Positions 34,847-45,948 of a stretch of DNA of 64,000 bases are shown here, one piece after another; position 1 is the first letter of the stretch; each line of letters begins with the position of its first letter. Source of the DNA: Allium sativum (Eukaryota > Streptophyta > Magnoliopsida > Asparagales > Amaryllidaceae); NCBI GenBank assembly GCA_030737875.1, contig CM060915.1:904464677-904528676 (forward strand), given 5' to 3'. The notes beneath the pieces were generated by a model. That model was not told where the DNA came from, did no database searches, and saw nothing but the letters and a program-made list of their open reading frames with translations. Made by a program: the position numbers and the translations under genes.

Positions 34847-37800
34847 ATAGAAAACGACTTTGGAATTGAATTAAATTGAAAACGAATTCAAATTGAATTG
34901 AAAGCGAATTGAAATGAATTCAAATTGAATTGAAATTTGAATTGAATAGAAATGAATTTTAAAACGAATTTATAAAGAAGAATTCAATTTTGATTTGAAT
35001 TGAAATGGAAGTTGAAATTGCTTTTGAAACGAATTTAAAACTATTTATATAATTCGTTTTAAATAGAAATCGACGAAATATATATTATATATATAATATA
35101 ATGGCCTGAATAGAACGCGCCGCGCCGCGGCAGTTCGTGAATTTCGACCATTTATTTCAAACGGACATTACGGGAGATCCGACCGTCGGATTCTCCTAAA
35201 ACTGGAACCGTTGGGTTCGTATCGAAAAGAGCTTTCTAACGAATATTAGAAATTTGAAATCTAACGGTTGGATTTGGAGTTATGTCCAAATCAAATTCGG
35301 AAAAGGTGGCTGTAAGTGCAGTTCGATGGCCGTTGATGGAAATCGACTGTACGGGCCTGGATAAAATTATTAAAAATAATAATAATTTGTGTAAAATCAT
35401 AAGAAATGATTTAGAAAGAATTGGGATGAAAAACTCCATATTTGAAAAGATAAAAATAGATTTTTATCGAAATGAACTAGTTTTGAACTAGAATTATAAT
35501 TTTATTTATTTTTAAAATAAATAAACTGGATTAGAGATGGCTTTGAAAAATAACCAGAATTTCCAATAATTATATTGGAATGGATTTGAATCGAAATTGT
35601 CTTTGGATTATTTCGATATTGGATTTCGTGATGATACAGATATTGTTATGGGAATTTGAAAGATATATATATATATCGTTATTTCCAATACGATATTTGT
35701 TAGTCGTAGAATTTGATATTGAATATAAGCCGGTATATTTTCTATTCAGAGCCTTGTGTTTAATATCAAATGTGATTTGGGTTTGTCGTGAATGGTGTCT
35801 TCATTAACACTGTTCTTGAACCCAGTTGAGAAAAGATTAAATCTTTTTATTTAGATTTAATGAAGAGTACCAATTAAATAATATTTAATTGGAATAGAAT
35901 TGATATTGATTTTTGGGTTTATCGTGAACAGCGTTTTAAATAACACTCGTTCTTTAACCTGATAATTAATGGAATGTGATTTTGGGTTTATCATGAACCG
36001 TGTTTTAAATGACACTGATTCTTTAACCCAGTTAACGATTAAAACTAAGTGGAGTTTTAATGAATCTTTAATTAGATTGAAATGACCGAGAATGGAGTAT
36101 CACCAGTTTTGCTCCAGGCGATAGTTAAATCTTTAATTAGATTTGAACGTGAAATGGTAATTGAATTTACCGATAACACCGTGGTGTTATATATGAAGTA
36201 TTGCCAGTTTTACTTCATGGGATGAATAGGTTGGGATTGGGAAATTAAAACAAATGATTACTTCGGTAAGGTTCGTTAATCCCGACTAGTTGAATTGATA
36301 TTCAAAAGTAGATTAAAGAATAAATTAAAGAATTTATCTTTGATAAAATTAATGGGAACCTTTCCCTATGAATATGAAATTTAGAAACTAACTGTCGGTT
36401 AGCTAAGCAGAATGGTTTTCTGGATATTGATCTGATGTTGGTTTCGGCCTTCGGGGTTAATATTTGGGGAATTATTCTCTTGATTAATTTATGGTTAGTG
36501 ACTGATAAATTGGAATGAGGCGTATGTTGTGTTTGTGTAACACTTATTTAAAATATACGCAAGTTATTCGGGAAGACCGGGTTTATCCCATTCTGAATAA
36601 CTGATACGACGATAAGTCGAAGATGAAGACGATGGTCGAAGACCGGAGGTCTTCACGTCGTTTGGGTAATTACTGATGATCTTGATTGGGCTGTACACCC
36701 AAGAAGATGGAAACAGTTGGTGATCGTCCAGACGTACTTGGAGATCGATGGATATGAGGGGTACTAGGTACCTTCGGTTTCGTTCAGACCCAGAACGGAC
36801 TTGTAAATGGACTGTGTGCCTGACATTGGATTTTAGTCCGTGTGATTGATCTCTATTGAATATATATCTGTTTGGCGGCGGAGAATTTATTCTCTGGCTT
36901 AACGCCCTTCTCTGAGACGTACGAGCTCAGGGGTTATATATTGATGGATATCAAACGCATGGAGTGAATTGCCTATGTGGCATGCCTAAGTGGCAATTGA
37001 TCGAGGCTTCTGTTGAAAAGCAAAGTCTTGTGGTGATGATCAAAGCACGGCCTTTGTGGCGTAGCTTTGTGTAACGTTTACTTCGCGAGTTTCACACCCG
37101 GTATGAACCAAAAACGGGAGACGGACCTCAGGGAGGGCATGCGTTTCTTTTTAGTTAGAAGTGGCGTCAGTGGTTTTACACGCCCTGACGAGATTGACTT
37201 ATGTGGTTGTTGATGTTGCGAGGCGCCTCGGTTTGATCGGACGATCCGGGTCCGATGGAGTCATTCGTTGGCTCGTTTACGCCCCAAAGGGCGGGGAAAC
37301 GCAGTGTTCAGGAATTTTAATCCACATCGGTGGACCGGCCCTGATGATCCAAAGGCTTGACAGAGTACTTGCCTGAGGCTCGGGCTAGACAGTCTCGAAT
37401 TGGTTGAGGACTATCTTTTGCCTCGGTTCATAGATGGAAATCCAATTTCCAAATACGTGACTTTGCGGTTTTATTTGTAAACCTATATATGGCGACATAG
37501 TGGCATGGGACGCTCATGTCGCCTATGATTGATACTTATGATTTGAAGTTGTTTTATACACTATGCACTTATTACAGTATCAAATGATTTGTTTTAAACG
37601 TATCAAGCATTCTTGGCTATTATAAGGTAAAAACCTTATCCCCCGGCTTGCGTTGCATTGTGTGGTAGGACATGGGTCTTATAATAGCTTCATTTTTCTT
37701 TATTTAGCATTGCGCTGTTGTTTTATGCACTGGTATTCTTGGGAGGAAACCCGTTCCGTGTTACGGCGTGGTCCCTTGACTTACCTAACTTTAAAATAAA

Positions 37801-38242
37801 GATTAATAACTATTTTAGTTCTCACACCAGTCATATGACTGACCTGGAGTTTATTGTTTTAACCTAAACTCTGGGTGCCCCTATTTTCCACACGGGCAGC
37901 TAGTAGTTTTGGTTTTGCAGATTTATATTCACAGGATCCTGGTTTACAGCTGGAACGATATCCGGAAAGCTTTGTATCCGTATATCTCCTTCTAGTTGTG
38001 TATTGTATTATTTTCCGCTGCTATGTATTTAAATGTAATTTAAATCTCTGATATTTCTGTGTAATATTTATTCATTTATACTCTGTATATTCTTGTAATC
38101 TGATGCATTGTTGTAATATACAATGAAATGTTCTCCCGTCTGCATTCTGTTTTGTCATGTTCTCAAACGATCGGGCGTTTCGAACGGTCTGGGTCGGTTT
38201 AGCGACTGGTTCGGACCGAGCGAAATCCCTTTTCGTCACAGT

Positions 38243-38254
38243 TGGTATCAGAGC
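38243..38254 (+). other. Primer-binding site of element B
   Basis: TGGTATCAGAGC, complementary to initiator tRNA-Met, begins two bases after the LTR end at 38240. Confidence 0.95.
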
Positions 38255-38315
38255 TTTGGTTTACAAAGCTCAGAGAACAAGGCACATTAGAACCATACGA
38301 AAGAATTCATCAGAT

Positions 38316-38382
38316 ATTGGATTAGCAATATCCAATTAGAATGACTCGTTAGAGATAGGATCAGTAGTATCCTAGAACGAGT
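38316..38382 (+). other. Double hairpin beside the primer site of B
   Basis: Hairpin 1 (38316-38336) pairs ATTGGAT with ATCCAAT around TAGCAAT. Hairpin 2 (38344-38382) pairs ACTCGTT with AACGAGT outside and TAGGAT with ATCCTA inside, around CAGTAGT. The tops follow one pattern, GGATYAGYARTATCC. They are about 60 bases downstream of the primer site, a usual place for packaging or dimerisation stem-loops. Confidence 0.7.
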
Positions 38383-39269
38383 GTAAAGAGTATATTTTTC
38401 AAATGAAAACAATTTTGCTTTGAAAATTTAAACCATTTTATACGTAATTGATTATTTATTTATTTTGAATTTGGACAATCCAGTATATAAAGGTTTTGCA
38501 TATACGCGTCATGAACGTATATTCGAAGTTTTAATATATTGGATAGATATAGAATCACACTCTAGTCGCCCGGAGATGGTACTGATGATAGCACGTGCAT
38601 CATCAGTATTTATGTTCGTGTTTCGAAGGTGTGATATCTATATATTTCCATTAGACTGGTGTGAGAACCAAAACCAATATAGCTAGAATACATTGTTGTG
38701 AATTGGCATCAAAAACAAGATTTTCTGTATATATATCAAAGTTATGAATTTGAAACGTTAAATTCACTAATTGATTGATGTTTGTGTGGTTTGTTTATTT
38801 GTTTGCTAATTTTGAACCATTATGCCTAATTGAATCAAATATTGAATTGTAGTGAAAATTGGTCGCATTTGTTTGCATATGCATATACTTACATTGAACA
38901 GGTCATAGCAAGGAGGCTAGAGCCGAAGAATAAAATTTGTTTGCCCGACAAATAGGTACATGTTTACTACATGATTTACTGTTTTGTTTGGGTGATGATG
39001 ATTTTATGAGCCTATTGGCTAGCCGCTTGGCTTTTTCTTTTTCTTTTTCAGATTAGAAGGACCGGGGAAGCTATTTGAAATTCCCCGATGCTCCCGGTGC
39101 AAGGGAGGTTGTGGCGAAATTTTTCGGAAATTTAGGGTGTTAACCAAATTTTTGAAATTTTTGAAAATTCTCAGAAACTGAAAAGTTAGAGAATGGAAGC
39201 CAGATCGAACGTAGAGTTGATTAATCAAACCACTTTCGACTTTGTTCCTTTTCGGGGACGAAAAGTTTT

Positions 39270-39282
39270 AAGTGGGGGAGAT
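39270..39282 (+). other. Polypurine tract of element B
   Basis: AAGTGGGGGAGAT lies directly before the 3' LTR, preceded by TTTTCGGGGACGAAAAG. Confidence 0.85.
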
Positions 39283-40761
39283 TGTAACAACCCGAAAATC
39301 TGGGCCAGTTTAAAATTTTTATTTTGGCAATTTTAGTGAATTTTGATTATTTAAAATGAATTATTTTAAATAATATCGACAAGAAAATTTATTTGAATAG
39401 AATTCGAACGTATATATTATATACGTCGTCGATAGAATATAAATATTTATTTATATTTATAAAAGGAATTGAAAACGGCGCGGTAGTTCGATAATTCGAT
39501 TTCAAACTTCAATTGAATATACCGGGTGCAAAATAATCCGGATTTTAGTGAAACCAAAAACATTAGAATCTAATTGATGATATCTTTCCAACGAATCCGA
39601 AAAATCAAAATTTCATAGCGGGAATCAAAAGATATGTCCAGTTGAAAATTCTGAATAGTCGCTATAGAATTCAGGCCCTTGAAAATGGAGATTTTGCAAA
39701 CGACCTCGGATTTCGACGAAACCAGTTTTGTTGGGTCCGGGATGTCAGGTTATTGCTAGATTCCAAATTTCATAATTTTTCGAATCAATATGTGAGCGTG
39801 GCAAAGGAAAACGCGTTTGACCAGTTTTAGTTGATTTTAATCGACTGGAAAATGGCCATTTTTCCAACGGTCTCAGAATTCGACGAAATTAGTTTTGTTA
39901 GGACCGTATCGTCAATACGAAGCTAGAAAATATTTTTCGGGAATTTTTCTAGTTAGTATGTGTCCCCGGTAAATTGAAATGCGCGTTCAAATTCAATATA
40001 TAGAGTTATATGTAGATTTTGACGGAAACTGATTCAAGCGATCGAATCAGCTTACGATACATATCCCATTGTGTTCGGAATGGGGGTAATACGCTAGGGA
40101 CGACAGGCGGTGGGTCTTGTTTCGAGGTCGTATGTAAAAGTCAACTTTATAGAAATTAAAAAACCCCTTTTATCTCCTTGGCCCCCTCTTCTTTGCCGTT
40201 TATTTCAAAGCAAAATAAAAAAAAACCTAAAGAGAAAATCGCGATGGCGCTCCAGGTGGACCACCAGCCCGTCGCTCCCCCTTGCCACGATCGCCAGAGG
40301 CCGACGCTCCTCTCCCCCTTCTTCGCATCGTCCCCCTCTCCTGATCGAACCACTCGAGCCCCCTCCCGACTCGATTTGAACCCGACGCAGTCCCAAACCC
40401 CCCTCCACCTGACAGCCGCCTACCCTCCTTCCTCTTCCCCTGCTTGAACGCCAATCCGACCACCCTCCGCCCTCTCCCATCTTTTCCCCTTTTGAGTTCA
40501 AGTCGTGACCCCCTCCTAGCTGCTGCCTACCCACCGCAGGGGCTTGCCTCCGTCCGGCCGATCATCTGAGTGGCGCCACACACCTAAACCCGCGAGCAAC
40601 CCCTCAGCCCATCAAGAAAGGTGAGTTTTTCTCAATTATTTTATTTTTGTTTTCAGTTTTCTTGCTATGTAATAAATTCCACGATCAAAACATTGGTTTA
40701 AAAATGTGATGTAATATATGTAAGTAGATTAGGAATGGAAAAAAAATGATTTTTAATATAG

Positions 40762-41025
40762 TAGCGGAAGTAAAAATGTGATTTTTATATATTGAACATC
40801 AAAGTAAAAATTCGATTTTTATATATTGAATAGCGAAGTAAAAATGTGATTTTTATATATTGAACATCAAAGTAAAAATTCGATTTTTATATATTGAATA
40901 GCGAAGTAAAAATTCGATTTTTATATATTGAATAACATAGTAAAAATTCGATTTTTATATATTGAATAGCGAAGTAAAAATTCGATTTTTATATGTTGAA
41001 TAGCGAAGTAAAAATTCGATTTTTA
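40762..41025 (+). repeat. 34-bp tandem array in B 3' LTR
   Basis: It is the counterpart of 33013-33280, with the same unit order and a few substitutions. Confidence 0.92.
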
Positions 41026-42324
41026 CATATGTAGTGGCTACGGGCAACGAAAGTGACGAAAGGCGAGAACGGCGAAGATTTCTATAAATGAAGTGTCGTG
41101 AAGTTGGATAGCTGTTGGTGATAATTTCTCACCTTTCAATTTCTTTTTCTAGTTATATATATATACTAGGATGCAGACGGTGTTTAGTAGCACCCGACAC
41201 AATCGTCCACAGACCATGGACTTGTTTGTTTGATTGCAAAAATTAGTTAGATGATTTGATTTGAATTTGGTTGTTTGGTGAATTTGATTGATGTGTGAAT
41301 GGCGTGGGCCTTCACTAGACCGGGGATAAGGCTAGGCCTTGTCCCGTTTCTAGTATCGTGCCGTTATGCCGCCGAAATTTTCTAAAATATGTTAGAAAAA
41401 TAAAAATATCATTTTATTGAATAAATGAACTGAATAGAGCATTCATAAGTTAAATAAAATATTTTATCGTTAAAAATATAGTTTTAACGTGGAAGTGAAT
41501 AAAATAAAATATTCATTTACAAACCGGACGGTTTGTTTATGTACACCTATTTGAAGGACATTGATTGAGTCGATAGATTTTACACATCGCCCAACTGCAC
41601 AACTAAAATCTGTGTTTGATTGTTTGAAACCCCACACGGGTGTTGGGATGAAATTTGAAGTTCACTCATCCTGATTGATTAAATATGTCGATCGATTGAT
41701 TGACAGGCTGTTATAAGCGTTAGATATCTATATTTGATGCTTATACAGTGTAGTGCACTTTGGTTGATGGTTGATTATTTTGCAATGCTATTATATACGT
41801 GTGATGTAGGAAAATCCATATAATTAACATTATATGGTGATTGATTGGGCCTCATTCCAATTTAGAAAATAAAGAATTATAAAATATAAATGTTCATATG
41901 TTGACTGTACTCATCCGTTGAGATTAGTCATGTGTTGAACGAAATATTTTAATAATAAAATTTACATCTTTATCAATATAAAATAAAGGTTCATGTGTTG
42001 ACTGTACTCATCCGTTGAGATAAGTCATGTGTTGAACGAAATATTTTAATATAGAAATATTTGAATAGGAAATATTTGAAAAAGAAATATTTGAAATAGA
42101 ATATTTGAAAATAGAATGATATGAAGTCGTGTTGATTAGAGATGCGCCATTTTGACGTGAACGATGTTTATATCAATTTTACTCATTTTAAAAGGAATAT
42201 TGAAAAGTGATTTCGAAATCGCATATTTTGAAATGAAATTTGAATTAAATTGAATAGGAAACGAATTCGAATTGAATATATAACGAATTTGATTTCAATT
42301 GAATATATAATGAATTTGATTCAT

Positions 42325-42544
42325 ATAGAAAACCAATTTGAATTGAATCGAATAGAAAACCAATTTGAATTGAATCGAATAGAAAACCAATTTGAATTGA
42401 ATCGAATAGAAAACCAATTTGAATTGAATCGAATAGAAATCCAATTTGAATTGAATCGAATAGAAAACCAATTTGAATTAAATCGAATAGAAAACCAATT
42501 TGAATTGAATCGAATAGAAAACCAATTTGAATTGAATCGAATAG
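42325..42544 (+). repeat. 27-bp tandem array in B 3' LTR, eight units
   Basis: It is the counterpart of 34577-34846 with two units fewer and isolated unit variants. Confidence 0.95.
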
Positions 42545-45500
42545 AAAACGACTTTGGAATTGAATTAAATTGAAAACGAATTCAAATTGAATTGAAAGCG
42601 AATTGAAATGAATTCAAATTGAATTGAAATTTGAATTGAATAGAAATGAATTTTAAAACGAATTTATAAAGAAGAATTCAATTTTGATTTGAATTGAAAT
42701 GGAAGTTGAAATTGCTTTTGAAACGAATTTAAAACTATTTATATAATTCGTTTTAAATAGAAATCGACGAAATATATATTATATATATTATATATATAAT
42801 ATAATGGCCTGAATAGAACGCGCCGCGCCGCGGCAGTTCGTGAATTTCGACCATTTATTTCAAACGGATATTACGGGAGATCCGACCGTCGGATTCTCCT
42901 AAAACCGGAACCGTTGGGTTCGTATCGAAAAGAGCTTTCTAACGAATATTAGAAATTTGAAATCTAACGATTGGATTTGGAGTTATGTCCAAATCAAATT
43001 CGAAAAAGGTCGTTGTAAGTGCAGTTCGATGGCTGTTGATGGAAATCGACTGTACGGGCCTGGATAAAATTATTAAAAATAATAATAATTTGTGTAAAAT
43101 CATAAGAAATGATTTAGAAAGAATTGGGATTAAAAACTCCATATTTGAAAAGATAAAAATAGATTTTTATCGAAATGAACTAGTTTTGAACTAGAATTAT
43201 AATTCTATTTATTTTTAAAATAAATAAACTGGATTAGAGATGGCTTTGAAAAATAACCAGAATTTCCAATAATTATATTGGAATGGATTTGAATCGAAAT
43301 TGTCTTTGGATTATTTCGATGTTGGATTTCGTGATGATACAGATATTGTTATGGGAATTTGAAAGATATATATATATATCGTTATTTCCAATACGATATT
43401 TGTTAGTCGTAGAATTTGATATTGAATATAAGCCGGTATATTTTCTATTCAGAGCCTTGTGTTTAATATCAAATGTGATTTGGGTTTGTCGTGAATGGTG
43501 TCTTCATTAACACTGTTCTTGAACCCAGTTGAGAAAAGATTAAATCTTTTTATTTAGATTTAATGAAGAGTACCAATTAAATAATATTTAATTGGAATAG
43601 AATTGATATTGATTTTTGGGTTTATCGTGAACAGCGTTTTAAATAACACTCGTTCTTTAACCCGATAATTAATGGAATGTGATTTTGGGTTTATCGTGAA
43701 CCGTGTTTTAAATGACACTGATTCTTTAACCCAGTTAACGATTAAAACTAAGTGGAGTTTTAATGAATCTTTAATTAGATTGAAATGACCGAGAATGGAG
43801 TATCACCAGTTTTGCTCCAGGCGATAGTTAAATCTTTAATTAGATTTGAACGTGAAATGGTAATTGAATTTACCGATAACACCGTGGTGTTAGATATGAA
43901 GTATTGCCAGTTTTACTTCATGGGATGAATAGGTTGGGATTGGGAAATTAAAACAAATGATTACTTCGGTAAGGTTCGTTAATCCCGACTAGTTGAATTG
44001 ATATTCAAAAGTAGATTAAAGAATAAATTAAAGAATTTATCTTTGATAAAATTAATGGGAACCTTTCCCTATGAATGTGAAATTTAGAAACTAACTGTCG
44101 GTTAGCTAAGCAGAATGGTTTTCTGGATATTGATCTGATGTTGGTTTCGGCCTTCGGGGGTAATATTTGGGAAATTATTCTCTTGATTAATTTATGGTTA
44201 GTGACTGATAAATTGGAATGAGGCGTATGTTGTGTTTGTGTAACACTTATTTAAAATATACGCAAGTTATTCGGGAAGACTGGGTTTATCCCATTCTGAA
44301 TAACTGATACGACGATAAGTCGAAGATGAAGACGATGGTCGAAGACCGGAGGTCTTCACGTCGTTTGGGTAATTACTGATGATCTTGATTGGGCTGTACA
44401 CCCAAGAAGATGGAAACAGTTGGTGATCGTCCAGACGTACTTGGAGATCGATGGATATGAGGGGTACTAGGTGCCTTCGGTTTCGTTCAGACCCAGAACG
44501 GACTTGTAAATGGACTGTGTGCCTGACATTGGATTTTAGTCCGTGTGATTGATCTCTATTGAATATATATCTGTTTGGCGGCGGAGAATTTATTCTCTGG
44601 CTTAACGCCCTTCTCTGAGACGTACGAGCTCAGGGGTTATATATTGATGGATATCAAACGCATGGAGTGAATTGCCTATGTGGCATGCCTAAGTGGCAAT
44701 TGATCGAGGCTTCTGTTGAAAAGCAAAGTCTTGTGGTGATGATCAAAGCACGGCCTTTGTGGCGTAGCTTTGTGTAACGTTTACTTCGCGAGTTTCACAC
44801 CCGGTATGAACCAAAAACGGGAGACGGACCTCAGGGAGGGCATGCGTTTCTTTTTAGTTAGAAGTGGCGTCAGTGGTTTTACACGCCCTGACGAGTTTGA
44901 CTTATGTGGTTGTTGCTGTTGCGAGGCGCCTCGGTTTGATCGGACGATCCGGGTCCGATGGAGTCATTCGTTGGCTCGTTTACGCCCCAAAGTGCGGGGA
45001 AACGCAGTGTTCAGGAATTTTAATCCACATCGGTGGACCGGCCCTGACGATCCAAAGGCTTGACAAAGTACTTGCCTGAGGCTCGGGCTAGACAGTCTCG
45101 AATCGGTTGAGGACTATCTTTTGCCTCGGTTCATAGATGGAAATCCAATTTCCAAATACGTGACTTTGCGGTTTTATTTGTAAACCTATATATGGCGACA
45201 TAGTGGCATGGGACGCTCATGTCGCCTATGATTGATACTTATGATTTGAAGTTGTTTTATACACTATGCACTTATTACAGTATCAAATGATTTGTTTTAA
45301 ACGTATCAAGCATTCTTGGCTATTATAAGGTAAAAACCCTATCCCCCGGCTTGCGTTGCATTGTGTGATAGGACTTGGGTCTTATAATAGCTTCATTTTT
45401 CTTTATTTAGCATTGCGCTGTTGTTTTATGCACTGGTATTCTTGGGAGGAAACCCGTTCCGTGTTACGGCGTGGTCCCTTGACTTACCTAACTTTAAAAT

Positions 45501-45943
45501 AAAGATTAATAACTATTTTAGTTCTCACACCAGTCATATGACTGACCTGGAGTTTATTGTTTTAACCTAAACTCTGGGTGCCCCTATTTTCCACACGGGC
45601 AGCTAGTAGTTTTGGTTTTGCAGATTTATATTCACAGGATCCTGGTTTACAGCTGGAACGATATCCGGAAAGCTTTGTATCCGTATATCTCCTTCTAGTT
45701 GTGTATTGTATTATTTTCCGCTGCTATGTATTTAAATGTAATTTAAATCTCTGATATTTCTGTGTAATATTTATTCATTTATACTCTGTATATTCTTGTA
45801 ATCTGATGCATTGTTGTAATATACAATGAAATGTTCTCCCGTCTGCGTTCTGTTTTGTCATGTTCTCAAACGATCGGGCGTTTCGAACGGTCTGGGTCGG
45901 TTTAGCGACTGGTTCGGACCGAGCGAAATCCCTTTTCGTCACA

Positions 45944-45948
45944 ATACA
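45944..45948. repeat. Target-site duplication of element B (right copy)
   Basis: ATACA, identical to 31528-31532. Confidence 0.95.

Larger units (their letters stand above)
31533..38240 (+). mobile_element. Element B 5' LTR, 6,708 bp
   Basis: In order: U3 with three TTTCGACGAAA-type modules (about 31960, 32120, 32260), a weak TATA-like TTTATAGA (32396-32403), a CT-rich then GC-rich leader (32410-32870) closed by a GTGAGT donor at 32872, a 34-bp tandem array (33013-33280), a second U3-like module (35100-35300), a 27-bp tandem array (34577-34846) before it, then a long unique part, the TTCCGCTGC box (38013-38021) and the end CGTCACA. The GC-rich leader has overlapping ORFs on both strands (up to 112 aa), which are frameshifted in the other LTR and so are not conserved proteins. 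Confidence 0.94.
38241..39282 (+). mobile_element. Element B internal region, 1,042 bp, non-coding
   Basis: No retroviral-type motif is present. It contains the primer site, two tandem hairpins (38316-38382), a perfect 9-bp hairpin ACTGATGAT/ATCATCAGT (38586-38612), the GGCGAAATTTTTCGGAAATT block (39101-39141) shared with A, and a TTTTCGGGGACGAAAAG palindrome followed by the polypurine tract (39251-39282). Confidence 0.88.
31533..45943 (+). mobile_element. Element B: complete non-autonomous giant-LTR retrotransposon, plus orientation
   Basis: B has LTRs of 6,708 bp (31533-38240) and 6,661 bp (39283-45943) around an interior of 1,042 bp (38241-39282), so more than 90 percent of the element is LTR. 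It has TGTAACAACCCG and CGTCACA termini, an initiator tRNA-Met primer site, a polypurine tract and an ATACA target duplication. It encodes nothing recognisable. The two LTRs are almost identical line by line, which indicates a recent insertion. It sits inside the right LTR of A. Confidence 0.96.
39283..45943 (+). mobile_element. Element B 3' LTR, 6,661 bp
   Basis: It repeats 31533-38240 nearly base for base. Differences include single substitutions, eight instead of ten 27-bp units, and an expanded TATATA stretch near 42780-42803. The 34-bp array is at 40762-41025, the donor at 40621-40626 and the TTCCGCTGC box at 45716-45724. Confidence 0.95.

Noticed and set aside
34502..34879. Open frame of 125 codons with a 9-residue periodic peptide (and a 94-codon frame opposite)
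   Set aside because: It arises from the 27-bp DNA repeat, is open on both strands, and differs in unit number in the other LTR. No sign of a protein.
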